Source of the DNA: Chamaelirium japonicum
Lineage: Eukaryota > Streptophyta > Magnoliopsida > Liliales > Melanthiaceae
Direction of reading: 5' to 3'
NCBI GenBank assembly: GCA_947650365.1
Contig: CANTAL010000020.1
Coordinates: 1,240,001-1,304,000, forward strand
Length of the DNA: 64,000 nt
In this document: piece after piece, positions 1 to 12,216 of the stretch
Position numbering within the stretch: the stretch's first letter is position 1
Layout of the letters: every line of letters starts with the position of its first letter
Program-made: the position numbers and the translations under genes
The notes under the pieces: generated by a model
Databases searched by the model: none
What the model saw: only the letters and a program-made list of their open reading frames with translations
What the model was told of the DNA's origin: nothing

Positions 1-1575
1 TTAACGATTAACTTAATTAAAAAAATTATAATAGCACTATTATGATATATAATTATTTAACTAATTATAACGTTGAGGTGAATGAAGAGAAGTAGAAGAA
101 AAAAGACCTATATTTAATTCATTGTAGGTAGAAGAAATATAAATATGGATTAGGTATGAATATTATTTATAAGAGAGATTTAAATTCCAATTAATTGATT
201 GCAGGACTTCTTCTCTCTTCCCTCTTCTCTCTTCATTCTTCTTTCTTCGACATGTTCGTACTGATGATGTGTTGTAAGATAATTAAATATTTAATAATTC
301 TCTCTGTGTTTATCTCTTTGTTCTTTTCTCGCTTTCTCCCACCTCATAATACGTTATTAGCACGAACATGTCGAGCCCAACCGACCAGTCATAAGAAAAC
401 AAAGAGAGAAAGAAAAACATAAGAGAGAGAAGAAGAGAGAAGAGAACGGAGAGATAAACGAAGATAGAAAAGAGAGAACAAGATATAAAAGAACGGAGAG
501 ATAAACAAAGATAGAAGAGAGAAGAAGTCCTGCTCTAGTCCATTCGCCATGGGTATAAGTGTGAAGTAAGAAGGATAGCTGTCCACCGTCGGATCTCTCT
601 CATGGATTAGGGTTTCCCATAGATTGCTTAGGCCTACCCTATAAATAATATATGACCCCTAAAGAGTGGAGCATGTTCGACGGCTCTCTCTTTCTCCTAT
701 CTCACAATACGTTATCAGCACAAATATGTTAAGCCGAGTCGACCAATCAAAAAAAAATGTGAAGAGAAGCAAAGACAGAAGTAGTGTTTTAGAATTTATA
801 TTCTTTTTTACTTTACACCTAAATCCATGGCGAATGGACTCGAACATGACTTCTTCTCTCTTCTATCTTTGTTTATCTCTCTGTTCTCTTCTCTCTTGTT
901 CTCTCTCTTCTATCTTCATTTCTCTCTCTATTTTCTTGTGACTGGTCGGCTGGGCTCGACATGTTCATGCTGATAATATATTGTGGGAAGAGAAAAGAAA
1001 AGAGAAGAGAGAAGTAAAAAGGAATCTAAATTCCAAAACTCCACTTCTCAGTATTTATATGACCCTTTTATAGTTGCACACGTTTGATGACTCTCTCTTT
1101 CTCACATCTCACAAGACGTTATCAGCACGAACAAATCGAGCCCAACCGATTAGTCATATGAAAATAGAGAAAGAAATAAAGATAGAAGTAGAGTTTTGGA
1201 ATTTAGATTCCTTCTTACTTCACACCTATACTTCATACGGATATAGTTATGAAGTAAGAAGGAATTTAAATTCCAAAACTCCACAGAAGAGAGAGAAGAA
1301 GAAAGAAGAGAGAACAAAGAGAGAAACAAAGACAAAAGAGAGAGAAGAAAAAGAAGAGAATGGAGAGATAAACAAAGATAAAAAAGAGAATAACTCCTAT
1401 TCTATTCCATTGACAACGGGTATAGGTGTAAAATAAGAAGGAATCTAAATTCCAAAAGTTCACTTCTGTCTTCGTTTCTCTCTCCGTTTTCTTGCGACTA
1501 GTCAGCTGGGCTCAACATGTTCGTACTGATAACTTATTGTGAGATGGAAGAAAGAGGAAGAGAACGGAGACATAA
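1..1575. repeat. Mosaic LTR/PBS-leader repeat array, modules in both orientations
   Basis: The stretch starts in about 85 bp of AT-rich module DNA. PBS-like cores then lie near 250 (-), 349 (+), 700 (+), 950 (-), 1110 (+) and 1510 (-). The + modules at 600-780 and 1060-1186 run straight into - oriented tails, making fold-backs. Open frames here come from CT- or GA-only tracts, which cannot contain stop codons, so I call no gene. Confidence 0.85.
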
Positions 1576-2700
1576 ATATGACGAGCTTAAATTAAATGAA
1601 ATTTATTAAACATATTATTAATAATTTAATTTAATAAATAATATAAGAGATATTTAAATAATTTTAATTTATTTAAAAATTTAATTAACTTGTTATTTAA
1701 TTATTTTTTTAGTATTAATAATATAAAATAAACTAATTAAATAAATATTAAGAGAGAAGAGAAAAGAAGTCCTGCTCCACTCCATTTGCCATGGGTATAG
1801 GTGTGAAGTAAGATAGAATATAAATTCCAAAATTCCACAGAAGAGAGAGAAGAGAAGAGAAGAGAACGGAGAGATAAAAAAAGAGAGAAAAGAGAAGAAG
1901 TCCTACTCCAGTCAATTGGCCACGGATATTGGTATGAAGTAGGAAGGAATCTAAATTCCAAAACTCCATAGAAGAGAGAGAAGAAAAAAAAAAACAGAGA
2001 GAGAAACAAAAACAGAAGAGAGAGAAGAAGAGAGAAGAGAATGTAAAGATAATAAAGAGAGAAGAGAGAAGAAGTCCTGCTCCAGTCCATTACCCACGGG
2101 TATAGGTCTAAAGTAATATTAAACTAATTTTTTTAATTAAATTAACCATTTATTTATTTATTAAATATTTTAAATAATTTAATAATTTAATAATTAAGTT
2201 TTTAGTAAAATAATTAATTAAATATATTTATTATAGTATAAATAGTTATTGAATTATCTAAATAAAATAAATTATTGTAAAGTAGAGTTTTTGAAATTTA
2301 GATTCCTTCTTACTTCACACCTATACCCGTGGCCAATGAACTGGAGCATGACTTCTTTTTTTATTTATCTGTTTGTTCTCTTCTCTTTTCTTTTCTCTTT
2401 TCTGTGGAGTTTTGAAATTTAGATTCCTACTTACTTCATACCTATACCCGTGGCGAATGGACTAGGCAGGACTTCTTATCTCTTCTCTCTCAATATTTAT
2501 TTAATTAGTTTACTTTATATTATTAATATTAAAAAACTAATTAAATAACTAGATAATTAAATAATTAAATTAATAAATTATTTTACTAAAAACAAAATTA
2601 TTAAATTATCTAATTATTAAATTATTTAATAATTAAATAAATAATTATAGTAATATTTCTATGATAATCATAATAACGTTGAGATAATACTATTGAGATG
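1576..2700. repeat. AT-rich islands alternating with leader-only module fragments
   Basis: Three AT-rich islands (about 1580-1745, 2105-2285 and 2490-2690) alternate with promoterless leader/tail fragments. Those at 1750-2100 are + oriented: three successive purine leaders, each ending with a CCA..GGGTATAGG-type tail. Those at 2286-2490 are - oriented. No PBS-like core or TATA box is present. These are the smallest modules of the family, made by joining one tail directly to the middle of another leader. Confidence 0.75.
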
Positions 2701-5200
2701 TGGAGTTTTGTAATTTAGATTCCTTCTTACTTCACACCTATATCCGTGACGAATGGAGTAAAGCAAGACTTTTTCTCTTTTCTCTCTTCGTTTATCTCTT
2801 TGTTCTCCTTTCTCTTCTTCTCTCTCTTATATCTTCGTTTCACTCTATATTTTCTTCTCTCTTCTGTCATTGTTTCTATTTCCCATAGATTGTTTAGGCC
2901 TTAAGTTAGCTTACCCTATAAATAATATACGACCCCTTTAGGATGGGACACGTTTGATGGCTCTCTCTTTCTCCTATCTCAAAATACGTTATCAGTATGA
3001 ACATATCAAGCCCAACCGACCAGTCACAAGAAAATGGAGAGAGAAATGAAGATAAAAGAGAGAAAAGAAAAGAGAAAAGAACAAAGAGATAAATGAAGAG
3101 AGAAGACAGAAGAAGATAGAAGAGAACGGATAGATAAACGAAGAGATAAGAGAGAAGAAGTCCCACTCCAGTCCATTGACCATGGGTAAAGGTGTGAAGT
3201 ATAAAGGAGTCTAAATTCCAAAACTCTACTTCTTAATATTTATACGACCACTTTAGGGTGGGGCTCGTTTGACAGCTCTTTCTTTCTCCCATCTTATAAT
3301 ACGTTATCAGTATGAACCTATTGAGCCCAGCCAACCAGTCGCAAGAAAACGAAAAGAGAAATGAAGATAGAAATAGAGTTTTGGAATTTAGATTCCTTCT
3401 TACTTCACACCTATACCCATGGTTAATGGATTGGAGCAGGACTTTATCTCTCTTCTTTCTTCGTTTATCTCTCCATTCTCTTCTCTTTCTTTTTCTCTCT
3501 TTTCTATCTTTATTTCTCTCTACGTTTCTTATGACTGGTCGATTGGGCTCGATATATTCGTGCTGATAACATATTGTGAGATGAGAGAAAGAGAGAGCTG
3601 TCTAACGTGCCCCACCCTAAAGGGGTCGTACATTATTTATATATTAAGTATTGTGAGATGGGAGAATGAGAGAGCCATCAAACATGCTCCATCCTAAACA
3701 GGTTGTATAAATATTAAGAAGTAGAGATTTAGAATTTAGATTCCTTCTTACTTTACACCCATACCCGTGGCCAATGGACTAGAGCAGGACTTCTTCTCTC
3801 TTCGTTTATCTCTCCGTTCTATTCTCTCTTCTTCTCTCTCTTCTGTCTTTGTTTCTCTCTCTGTTTTTGTCGCAATCATATATTAGTTAAATAACATAGA
3901 GCAGGACTTTTTCTCTCTTCTCTCTTTATTTATCTCACTATTCTCTTCTTTCTTCTCATAACACGATATCAACACAAACATATCGAGCCCAGTAGACCAG
4001 TCATAAGGAAACAGAGAAGGAAACAAAGAGAAAAGAGAGAGAAGAAGAGAAAAGAGAATAAAGAGATAAACAAAGAGAGAAGAAGTCATACTCCAGTCCA
4101 TTGGCCATGGGTATAGCTGTGAAGTAAGAAGGAATCTAAATTCTAAAACTCCATTTTGCAATATTTATACGATCGTTTTAGGGTGGGATATATTTGACGG
4201 CTCTCTCTCTCCTATCTCACAACACATTATCAGCACGAACATGTCGATCCCAGCCGACCAATCATAAGAAAACGAAGAGAGAAACAAAGACAAAAGAGAG
4301 AATAAGAAAACTCTATAGAAGAGAGAAAAGAAAAAAAAATAGAACAGAGAGATAAATAATGACAGAAGAGAGAAGAAGTCCTGCTGCAATCCATTGTCCA
4401 TGGGTATAGGTGTGAAGTAAGAAGAAATCTAAATTCAAAAACTCCACTTTTGTCTTTGTTTCTCTCTCCGTTTTTCTGGGACAGGTCGGGTTGGCTTGAT
4501 AAATTCGTGCTGATAATGTATTGTGAGATAGGACAAAGAGAGACCCGTCAAACATGCCCCACCATAAAGGGGTCATATAAATATTGAGAAGTGGAGTTTT
4601 AGAATTTAGATTACTACCTACTTCACACCTATACTCGTGGCCAATGGACTGGAGTAGGGCTTCATCTCTCTTCTCTCCTTATTTATCTGTCTGTTCCCTT
4701 CTCTATTCTTCTCTCTCTTCTGTCATTGTTTCTCTCTCGGTTTTTTTGCGACTAGTCGGCTGGGCTTGACATGTTCATGCTGATAACGTGTTGTGAGAAG
4801 AGAGAATAGAGAAGAAGTCAAAAACTCCACTTCTTAATAATATAATTAAATCTCCACATTCTCTTCTCTCTTCTCCCATGGATTAGGGTTTTCCATAGAT
4901 TCCTTAGGCCCTAAGTATGCTTACCCTATAAATAATATACAATCCTTTTAGGGTGGGTCACATTTGATGGCTCTCTCTTTCTCCCATTTTATAACCTATT
5001 ATCAGTACGAACATGTCGAACCCAACCGACCAGTCGCAAGAAAACGGAGAGAGAAACGAAGACAGAGGAGAGAGAAGAGAACGAAGATATAAACGAAGAT
5101 AGAAGAGAGAAGAAGACCTACTCCAGTCCATTGGCTACGGGTATAGGAATGAAGTAAGAAGGAATCTAAATTCTAAAACTCTACTTCTCAATAATATAAT
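2700..5200. repeat. Mosaic repeat array with a clear fold-back unit
   Basis: PBS-like cores lie near 2980 (+), 3295 (+), 3540 (-), 3955 (+), 4215 (+), 4490 (-), 4760 (-) and 4985 (+). Modules 2900-3230 and 4850-5190 have the complete promoter part (TTAGG-type palindrome, TATAAATA, CCCTTTAGGG). The module at 4165-4330 has an internal leader deletion. No protein-coding gene is supported. Confidence 0.85.
3238..3645. repeat. Fold-back (inverted) module pair
   Basis: A + oriented promoter/PBS/leader start (3238-3371) is followed by a - oriented tail, leader, PBS and promoter end (3372-3645). The outer ends are reverse complements: ACGACCACTTTAGGG on the left and CCCTAAAGGGGTCGT on the right. The arms are about 135 bp and the central part about 120-140 bp. 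A transcript across it would fold into a hairpin. Confidence 0.75.
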
Positions 5201-7430
5201 TAAATCTCACTATTCTTTTCTCTCTTTTCCCATAGATTAGGGTTTCCCATAGATTGCTTAGGCCCTAAGTAAGCATACCTTATAAATAATATACAACCCC
5301 TTTAGGGTGGAGCATATTTGATGGTGCTTATTTTCTTCTATCTCAAAATATATTATCAGCACGAATATATCGAGCCCAACCGACCAATTACAAAAAAACG
5401 GAGAGAAAAATGAAGACAAAATAGAGAGATAAAAAGAGCAGAGAACGAAGAGATAAACAAAGATAGAAGAGAGAAGAGAGAAGAAGTCCTGCTCTAGTCC
5501 ATTGGCCATAAGTATAGGTGTGAAGTAAGAAGGAATCTAAATTCTAAAACTCCAAAGAAGAGAGAGAAGTAGAGAAAAGACAATAGAGAGGTAAATAAAG
5601 AGAGAAAAGAGAAGAAGTCCTACTCCAGTCCATTGGCCACGAGTATAGGTGTGAAGTAAAAAGGAATCTAAGCTCCAAAACTCCACTTCTGTCTTCGTTT
5701 CTCTCTTTATTTTCTTACGACTGGTCGGATGGGCTCGATATATTCGTGCAGATAATGTGTTGTGAGATGGGAGAAAGAGAAAGTCATCAAACGTGCCCTA
5801 CCCTAAAGGGGTCGTATATTATTTATAGGGTAAGCTTACTTAGGGCCTAAGCAATCTATGAGAAACCCATATCCATGGGAGAAGATAGAAGAGAACGGAG
5901 AAATAAACAAAGATAAAAGAGAGAAGAAGTCATGCTCCAGTCCATTGGCTACTGGTATAGGTGTAAAGTTATAAAGAATCTATATTCCAAAACTCCACTT
6001 CTGTCTTTATTTCTCTCTCTGTTTTTTTATGACTGGTCGGCTGGACTTGACATGTTCGTGTTGATAATGTGTTGTGAGATGGGAGAAAGAGAGAGACGTC
6101 AAATGTTCCCAACCCTAAGAGGGTTGTATATTATTTAAAAGGTAAGATTACTTAGGGCCTAAGTAATCTATTGGAAACCCTAATCCATACGAGAGATAAA
6201 GAAGAGAACAAAGAGATTTAATTATATTATTGAGAAATGGAGTTTTCGAATTTAGGTTCTTCTTACTTTGTACCTATACCCATAGTAAATGGACATGAGC
6301 AGGACTTCTTCTCTCTTCGTTTATCTCTCTGTTCTCTTCTCTCTTCATTTATCTCTCTGTTCTCTTCTCTCTTCTCACAATTGTTATCAGCATGAACATA
6401 TCAACCCCAACCGACCAATCATAAAAAAACAGAGAGAGAAACAAAGACAGAAGAGAGAAAAGAATGGAGAGATAAATGATGTGAGAAGAGAGAAGAGAGA
6501 AGAAGACCTGCTCCAGTGCATTGGCAACGGATATAGGTGTGATGTAAAAAGGAATCTAAAATCCAAAACTCCTCTTCTCAATATTTATACGATCCCTTTA
6601 AGGTAGGGCACGTTTGACGGCACTCTTTTTGACTCATCTCACAACACGTAATCAGCACGATCATTTCGAGCTTAATCGACCAGTCATAAAAAAACGGAGA
6701 GATAAACGAAGATAGAAGAGATAGAAGAAGAGAGAAGAGATCAGAGAGATAAACAAAGAGAGAAGAGAGAAGAAGTCCAGCTCTATTCCATTGGCCACGG
6801 GTATAGGTGTGAAGTCAGAAAAAATTCGATAACGTGTTCTAAGATGGGAGAAAGAGAGAGCCATCAAACATGCCCCATCCAAAAGGGGTCGTATATTATT
6901 TATGGTATAAGCTTACTTAGGGCCTAAGCAATTATGGAAAACCCTAATCCATGGGAGAAAAGAGAAGAGAACGGAGAGATTATAATTATATTATTGGGAA
7001 GTGGAGTTTTAGAATTTAGATTCCTTCTTACTTCATACCTATACCCATGATGAATGGATTGGAGCAGGACTTCTTCTCTTTTTGTTTATCTTTCTATTCT
7101 CTTCTCTCTTCTTCTCTCTTCTCAAAACACGTTATCAGCACGAACATATCGAGCCCAACCGACCAGTCACATAAAAATGAAGAGAAAAACAAAGATAGAA
7201 GAGAGAGAGAGAGAGAGAGAGAGAAACAAAGACAGAAGAGAGAGAAGAAGAGGGAATAAACGAAGAAAGAAGAGAGAAGAAGTCCCTGTCCAGTCCATTG
7301 ACTACGGGTAAAGGTGTGAAGTAGGAAGGAATCTAATTTCCAAAACTCCATAGAAGATTAAAAAGAAGAGAAAAGAGAACAGAGAGATAAATAAAAAGAG
7401 AAGAGAGAAGAAGACCTACTCTAGTTCATT
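5200..7430. repeat. Mosaic repeat array
   Basis: PBS-like cores lie near 5340 (+), 5730 (-), 6040 (-), 6380 (+), 6645 (+), 6825 (-, partial) and 7120 (+). The common inversion junction is seen at 5690 and 6001. A pure GA microsatellite lies at about 7201-7223 within a leader. At 7430 a tail is joined to the far-upstream promoter motif CCACCGTCGGATC, a junction also present near 580. No gene is supported. Confidence 0.85.
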
Positions 7431-8654
7431 ATCCACCGTCGGATCTTTCTTTTGGAATAGGGTTTCTCATAGATTGCTTAAACCCTAAGTAAGCTTACCA
7501 TATAAATAATATAAAAGGTGGGGCATATATGATGGCTCTCTTTTTATCCCATCTTACAATACGCTATCAGTATGAACATATCGAGCCCAGCCGTTAAATA
7601 ATTCATTTATCTCTCCCTTTTCTTCTCTCTTTTCTCTTCTCATAACACGTTATCAGCATAAACATATCAAGCCCAATCGACCAGTCATAAGAAAACAGAG
7701 AGAGAAATAAAGACAGAAGAGACAGAAGAGAAAAGAGAACAAAGAGATAAACAAACAGAGAAGACAGAAGAAGTCCTGCTCCAGGCCATTGGTCATGGGT
7801 ATAGCTGTGAAGTAAGAAGGTATCTAAATTTCAAAACTTCACTTCTCAATATTTATACGACCCCTTTAGGATGGGGCATATTTGACGACTCTCTCTCTTT
7901 CCCATCTCACAACATGTTACCAGCACGAACATATCGATCCCAGCCGACAAGTCACAAGAGAATAGAGAGAGAAACAAAGACTAAATAGAGAAGAGAACAG
8001 AGAGATAAATGAAGATAGAAGGGAGAAAAAGTTCTGCTCTAGTCCAAAACTCCATCGAAGAGAGAGAAGAAAAGAAAAGAGAACAGAGAGATAAATAAAG
8101 AAAGAAGAGAGAAGAAGTCCTGCTCCAGTCTATTAGCCACGGGTATAGGTGTGAAGTAAGAAGAAATCTAAAATTAAAAACTCCACTTCTGTCTTTGTTT
8201 CTCTCTCTATTTTTTTATGACTGGTCGGCTGGGCTCGATATGTTCATGCTGATAATATGTTATGAGATAGAACAAAGAGAGACCTGTTAAACGTGCCCCA
8301 CTATAAAGGGGTCGTATAAATATTGAGAAGTAAAGTTTTAGAATTTAGATTCCTTCTTAATTCACACCTATACCCGTGGCCAATGGACTGGAGCAGGGCT
8401 TCTTCTCTCTTTATTTATCTCTCCATTCTCTTATCTCTTCTTCTCTCTCTTTAGTCTTTGGTTCTCTCTCCATTTTCTTGTGACAGGTTGACTAGGCTCG
8501 ACATGTTCGTAATGATAATGTGTTGTGAGAAGAGAAAAGAAGAAAGAAAAGAACAGTGAGATAAACAAAGAGAGAATAGAGAAGAAGTCCTGCTCCAGTC
8601 TATTCGTCACGGGTATAGGTATGAATTAAGAAGGAATCTAAATTCCAAAACTCC

Positions 8655-9020
8655 ACTTCTCAATAATATAATTAAATCTCCCCGTTCTCTTCTCTCTTCT
8701 TTCATAGATTAGGGTTTCCCATAGATTGCTTAGGCCCTAAGTAAGCTTACCCTATAAATAATATACGACCCCTTTAGGGTGGGGCACATTTGACGGTTCG
8801 CTCTTTCTCCCATCTCATAATACATTATCAGCACAAACATATCGAGCCCAGCCGACCAGTCGTAAGAAAATGGAGAGAGAAACGAAGATAAATGAGAGAG
8901 AAAAAGAGAGAAAAGAATGGAGATATAAACGAAGATAGAATGGAGAATAAGTCCTACTCCAGTCCATTGGTCACGGGTATAGGTGTGAAGTAAGAAGCAA
9001 TCTAAATTCCAAAACTCCAC
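8655..9020 (+). repeat. Representative complete module (sense orientation)
   Basis: The order along the module is: CTTCTCAATAATATAATTAA; a pyrimidine stretch; TTAGGGTTT (8709-8717); CTTAGGCCCTAAG (8729-8741); TATAAATA (8753-8760); CCCTTTAGGG about 10 bp further on; a pyrimidine stretch; an LTR-like end and PBS-like core (8823-8836, here with two changes from consensus); GAGCCCAGCCGACC; a polypurine leader; and a tail ending in CCAAAACTCCAC. I use it to define orientation: 'sense' runs from TATA box to PBS. Confidence 0.75.
8709..8760 (+). promoter_or_regulatory. Module promoter: telo-box, 13-bp palindrome, TATA box
   Basis: TTAGGGTTT at 8709-8717 is the plant telo-box, CTTAGGCCCTAAG at 8729-8741 is a palindrome around one central base, and TATAAATA is at 8753-8760. 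The same order and spacing recur in dozens of modules on both strands. A single TTTAGGG follows the TATA box in nearly all of them. Promoter activity is inferred from motif order only; no transcript evidence is available here. Confidence 0.55.
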
Positions 9021-10394
9021 AAAAGAGATAGAAGAAGAGAGAAAAGAATAGAGAGATAAATAAAAAGAGAAAATAGAAGAAGTCCTACTCTAGTCCATTG
9101 GCCACGGATATAGGGGTGAAGTAAGAAGGAATCTAAATTCCAAAACTTCACTTCTATCTTCGTTTCTCTCTTCGTTTTCATACGACTGGTCAGATGGGCT
9201 CGATATTTTTGTGCTGATAATATGAGATGGGAGAAAGAGAAAGCCGTCAAACATGCCCCACCCTAAAAGGGTTGTATATTATTTATAGGGTAAGCTTACT
9301 TAGGGCCTAAGCAATCTATGTGAAACCCTAATCTATAGGAGAAGATAGAAGAGAACAGAGAAATAAACAAAGAGAGAAGAGAGAAGAAGTCTTGCTCCAC
9401 TCTATTGGCCACGGGTATAGGTGTGAAGTTAGAAGGAATCTAAATTCTAAAACTCCACTTCTGTCTTTGTTTCTCTCTCCGTTTTCTTGTTACTGGTCGA
9501 CTGGGCTCGACATGTTTGTGCTGATAATGTGTTGTGCGATAGGAGAAAGAAAGAGCCATCAAACGTTCCCTACCCTAAGGGGGTCGTATATTATTTATAA
9601 GGTTAGCTTACTTAGGGCCTAAGCAATCTATAGGAAACCCTAATCCATATAATAGATCAAAAAGAGAACATAGAGATTTAATTGTATTATTGAGAAATAG
9701 AGTTTTGGAGTTTAGGTTCCTTCTTACTTCATACCTATACCCGTGGTAAATAGACATGAATATGACTTCTCTCTTTATTTATCTCTCTATTCTCTTCTCT
9801 CTTCTTCTCTCTTCTTACAACACGTTATCAGTATAAACATGTTGACCCCAACCGACCAGTCGCAAAAAAACGGAGAGAGAAATGAACACAGAAAAGAGAA
9901 GAAGTAAAAAAAGAACAGAGAGAATAGAGAGATAAATGAAGAGAGAAGAGAGAAAAAGATCTGCTTCAGTGCATTAGCCACGGGTATAGGTATGAAGTAA
10001 AAAGGAATCTAAAATCCAAAACTCCACTTCATATGAGAAGTGAAGTTTTGGAATTTAGATTCTTTCTTACTTTACACCTATAGCCATAGCCAATGGACTG
10101 GAGTAGGACTTCTTCTCTCTTCTCTCTTCTCTCTTCTCTCTTCGTTTATCTCTCTATTCTCTTCTCTCTTCTTTTCTCTCTTCTGTCTTCATTTCACTCT
10201 TCATTTTTTTATGACTGGTCGTATCCTTAAGGGGTCGTATATTATTTATAGGGTAAACTTACTTAGGGCTAAGTAATCTATAGGAAAGGGGTCATATATT
10301 ATTTATAGGGTAAGCTTACTTAGGGCCTAAGCAATCTATGGGAAACCCTAATCCATGGGAGAGGACCGACGGTGGATAGCCATCCCATCGAACG

Positions 10395-11335
10395 ATCCTA
10401 TAACAGTTGTAATGTTTTAAATTTTTTTAAAGAAAAATATAAATTATTTTTAAAGTAAAAAATTCGGGTGTACCTTATTTTCCTTCTTTACTTCTTATTA
10501 TTTAATTAATTTATTTAGTTTAATAAATTAAATTATTAAATAATTATATAAGTAAATAAATATTTATTTATCCATATAAATAAATAACTAAATTATTTAA
10601 ATAATTTATTTTTATTTAAATATTATAATAAATAAATATTTATTTGATTATTTTAATAAATATTAAGTTATTTAAAAAATATTTTATTATTTATATATTC
10701 AAATAATTAACTAATTATTTAAATAACAAGTAAATAGTTATTAAATTATTTTTTATTTTATTACTTTATTAAATAATTAATTTTTTTATTAATTTTAAAA
10801 TTTCATAATTGAATAAAATAAGTATTTAATTATTTAATTATTTAATTACATAATAATTTATTTCATTATTATTTATTTAACTATAAAATTATTTAATAAT
10901 TAAATTATTTTTTTTTTTTTGTAAATAACCTATTTAATATATTTCCTTACTAAATAAGTTTTTAAATATTTAAATAATAGACTAATTTTTAATTATTTAA
11001 TAATAAAATAATATTTTAAGAAATACCAATTAAAATAAATAAATTAAATAAGTATGTGATTAAACTATTATTTATTTATTTAATAATTTAAATAATTAAA
11101 TAGTTACCTAATTTAAATATTTAATAATTTAAAAATAATAATAAATAAATAAATTTAATTAAATAACTATATAATTAAATAAGTTAATATATTAATTATT
11201 ATATTAAAAATTTAATTATTAAATTATTGAAATTATTAAATTATTTAATAATTAAATAAATTATTAATTTAATTAAAAAAAATTTAGTAACATTACTATG
11301 ATAATCATAATAATGTTTACATAATACTATTAAGA
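10395..11335 (-). repeat. Long AT-rich block between module promoter and tail
   Basis: About 0.94 kb of nearly pure A/T, made of short TTAA, ATTAAAT and AATAATTT runs. The right end has GATAATCATAATAATG and leads into a - oriented tail at 11337. The left end has a CCGACGGTGGATAGCC motif and AACAGTTGTAATG, and leads out of a - oriented promoter. I see no coding potential. The same block recurs at 15830, 31500, 52990 and, shortened, 55960. Confidence 0.8.
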
Positions 11336-12046
11336 AGTGGAGTTTTGGAATTTAGATTCCTTCTAACTTCACATCTTTACCCGTGGCTGATTGATTTGAG
11401 TAGGACTTCTTCACTCTTCATTTATCTCTCCATTCTCTTCTTTCTTCTTATCTTTCTTCTGTAGAGTTTTAGAATTTAGATTCCTTTTTACTTCACACCT
11501 ATACATATGGCCAATAGACTGGAGTAGAACTTGTTCTCTCTTCTCTTTACGTTTATCTCTTCATTCTCTTCTCTCGTCTTCTCTCTTTTCTGTCTTCGTT
11601 TCCCTCTCTATTTTCTTGTGACTGGTCGGTTGGGCTCGAAATGTTTGTATTGATAATATATTATGAGATAGGAGAAAGAGAGAGCCGTCAAACATGCCCC
11701 ACCCTAAAGGAGTCGTATATTATTTATAAGGTAAGATTACTTAAGGCCTAAGCAATCTATAGGAAACCCTAATCCATGGGAGAAGAGAGAAGAGAATAAA
11801 GAGATTTAATTATATTATTGAGAAGTAGAGTTTTGGAATTTTGATTCCTTCTTACTTAACAACTATACCCGTGGCGAATAGACTGGAGCAAGACTTCTTC
11901 TTTTTTATCTCTTTATTTATCTCTCCGTTCTCTTCTCTCTCCTTCTCTCTTCTTCTCTCTCTTCTGTCTTCATTTCTCTCTCCTTTTTTTATGACTCGTC
12001 CATTAGGCTCGATATGTTCATGCTGATAACGTGTTGTGAGATAGGA

Positions 12047-12216
12047 GATTGCTTATTTATTTTAATTAATATTTTTTTAGATATTATAAAGTGTATTGTT
12101 TTTTTAAATATTTAAATAGTATCATTTCAATATTATTATTTAAATATTTAATTTTAAAACATTATATATTTATTAAATAATTTATATAAATTTATAAGCA
12201 TAAAAAATGTTTTATT
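12047..12216 (+). repeat. AT-rich inserted module 'K', copy 1
   Basis: About 170 bp beginning GCTTATTTATTTTAATTAA right after a - oriented ATAGGAGATT and ending AAAAATGTTTTATTTC just before a leader. It contains AAATAGTATCATTTCAATAT. The same module with the same two junctions is at 17407 and 51047, and inverted at 21783. Its origin is unknown to me. Confidence 0.7.

Larger units (their letters stand above)
7430..10039. repeat. Mosaic repeat array
   Basis: PBS-like cores lie near 7555, 7635 and 7905 (+), 8225 and 8490 (-), 8815 (+), 9190 and 9495 (-) and 9820 (+). The module at 8655-9020 is one of the most complete. Inversion junctions lie at about 8190, 9154 and 9461. No gene is supported. 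Confidence 0.85.

Noticed and set aside
8709..8717. TTAGGGTTT and TTTAGGG as interstitial telomere repeats
   Set aside because: Only single heptamers occur, never a tandem run. The position upstream of a TATA box fits a telo-box better than a telomere remnant.
8730..9020. Repeated 60-110-codon open frames across the array, with recurring phrases such as EFWNLDSFLLHTYTRGQW and FRFLLTSHLYPWPMDWS
   Set aside because: They occur in several frames and on both strands of the same DNA module, and stay open because CT- or GA-only tracts have no stop codons. Starts, ends and indels vary without frame preservation. They follow the DNA repeat, not a protein.
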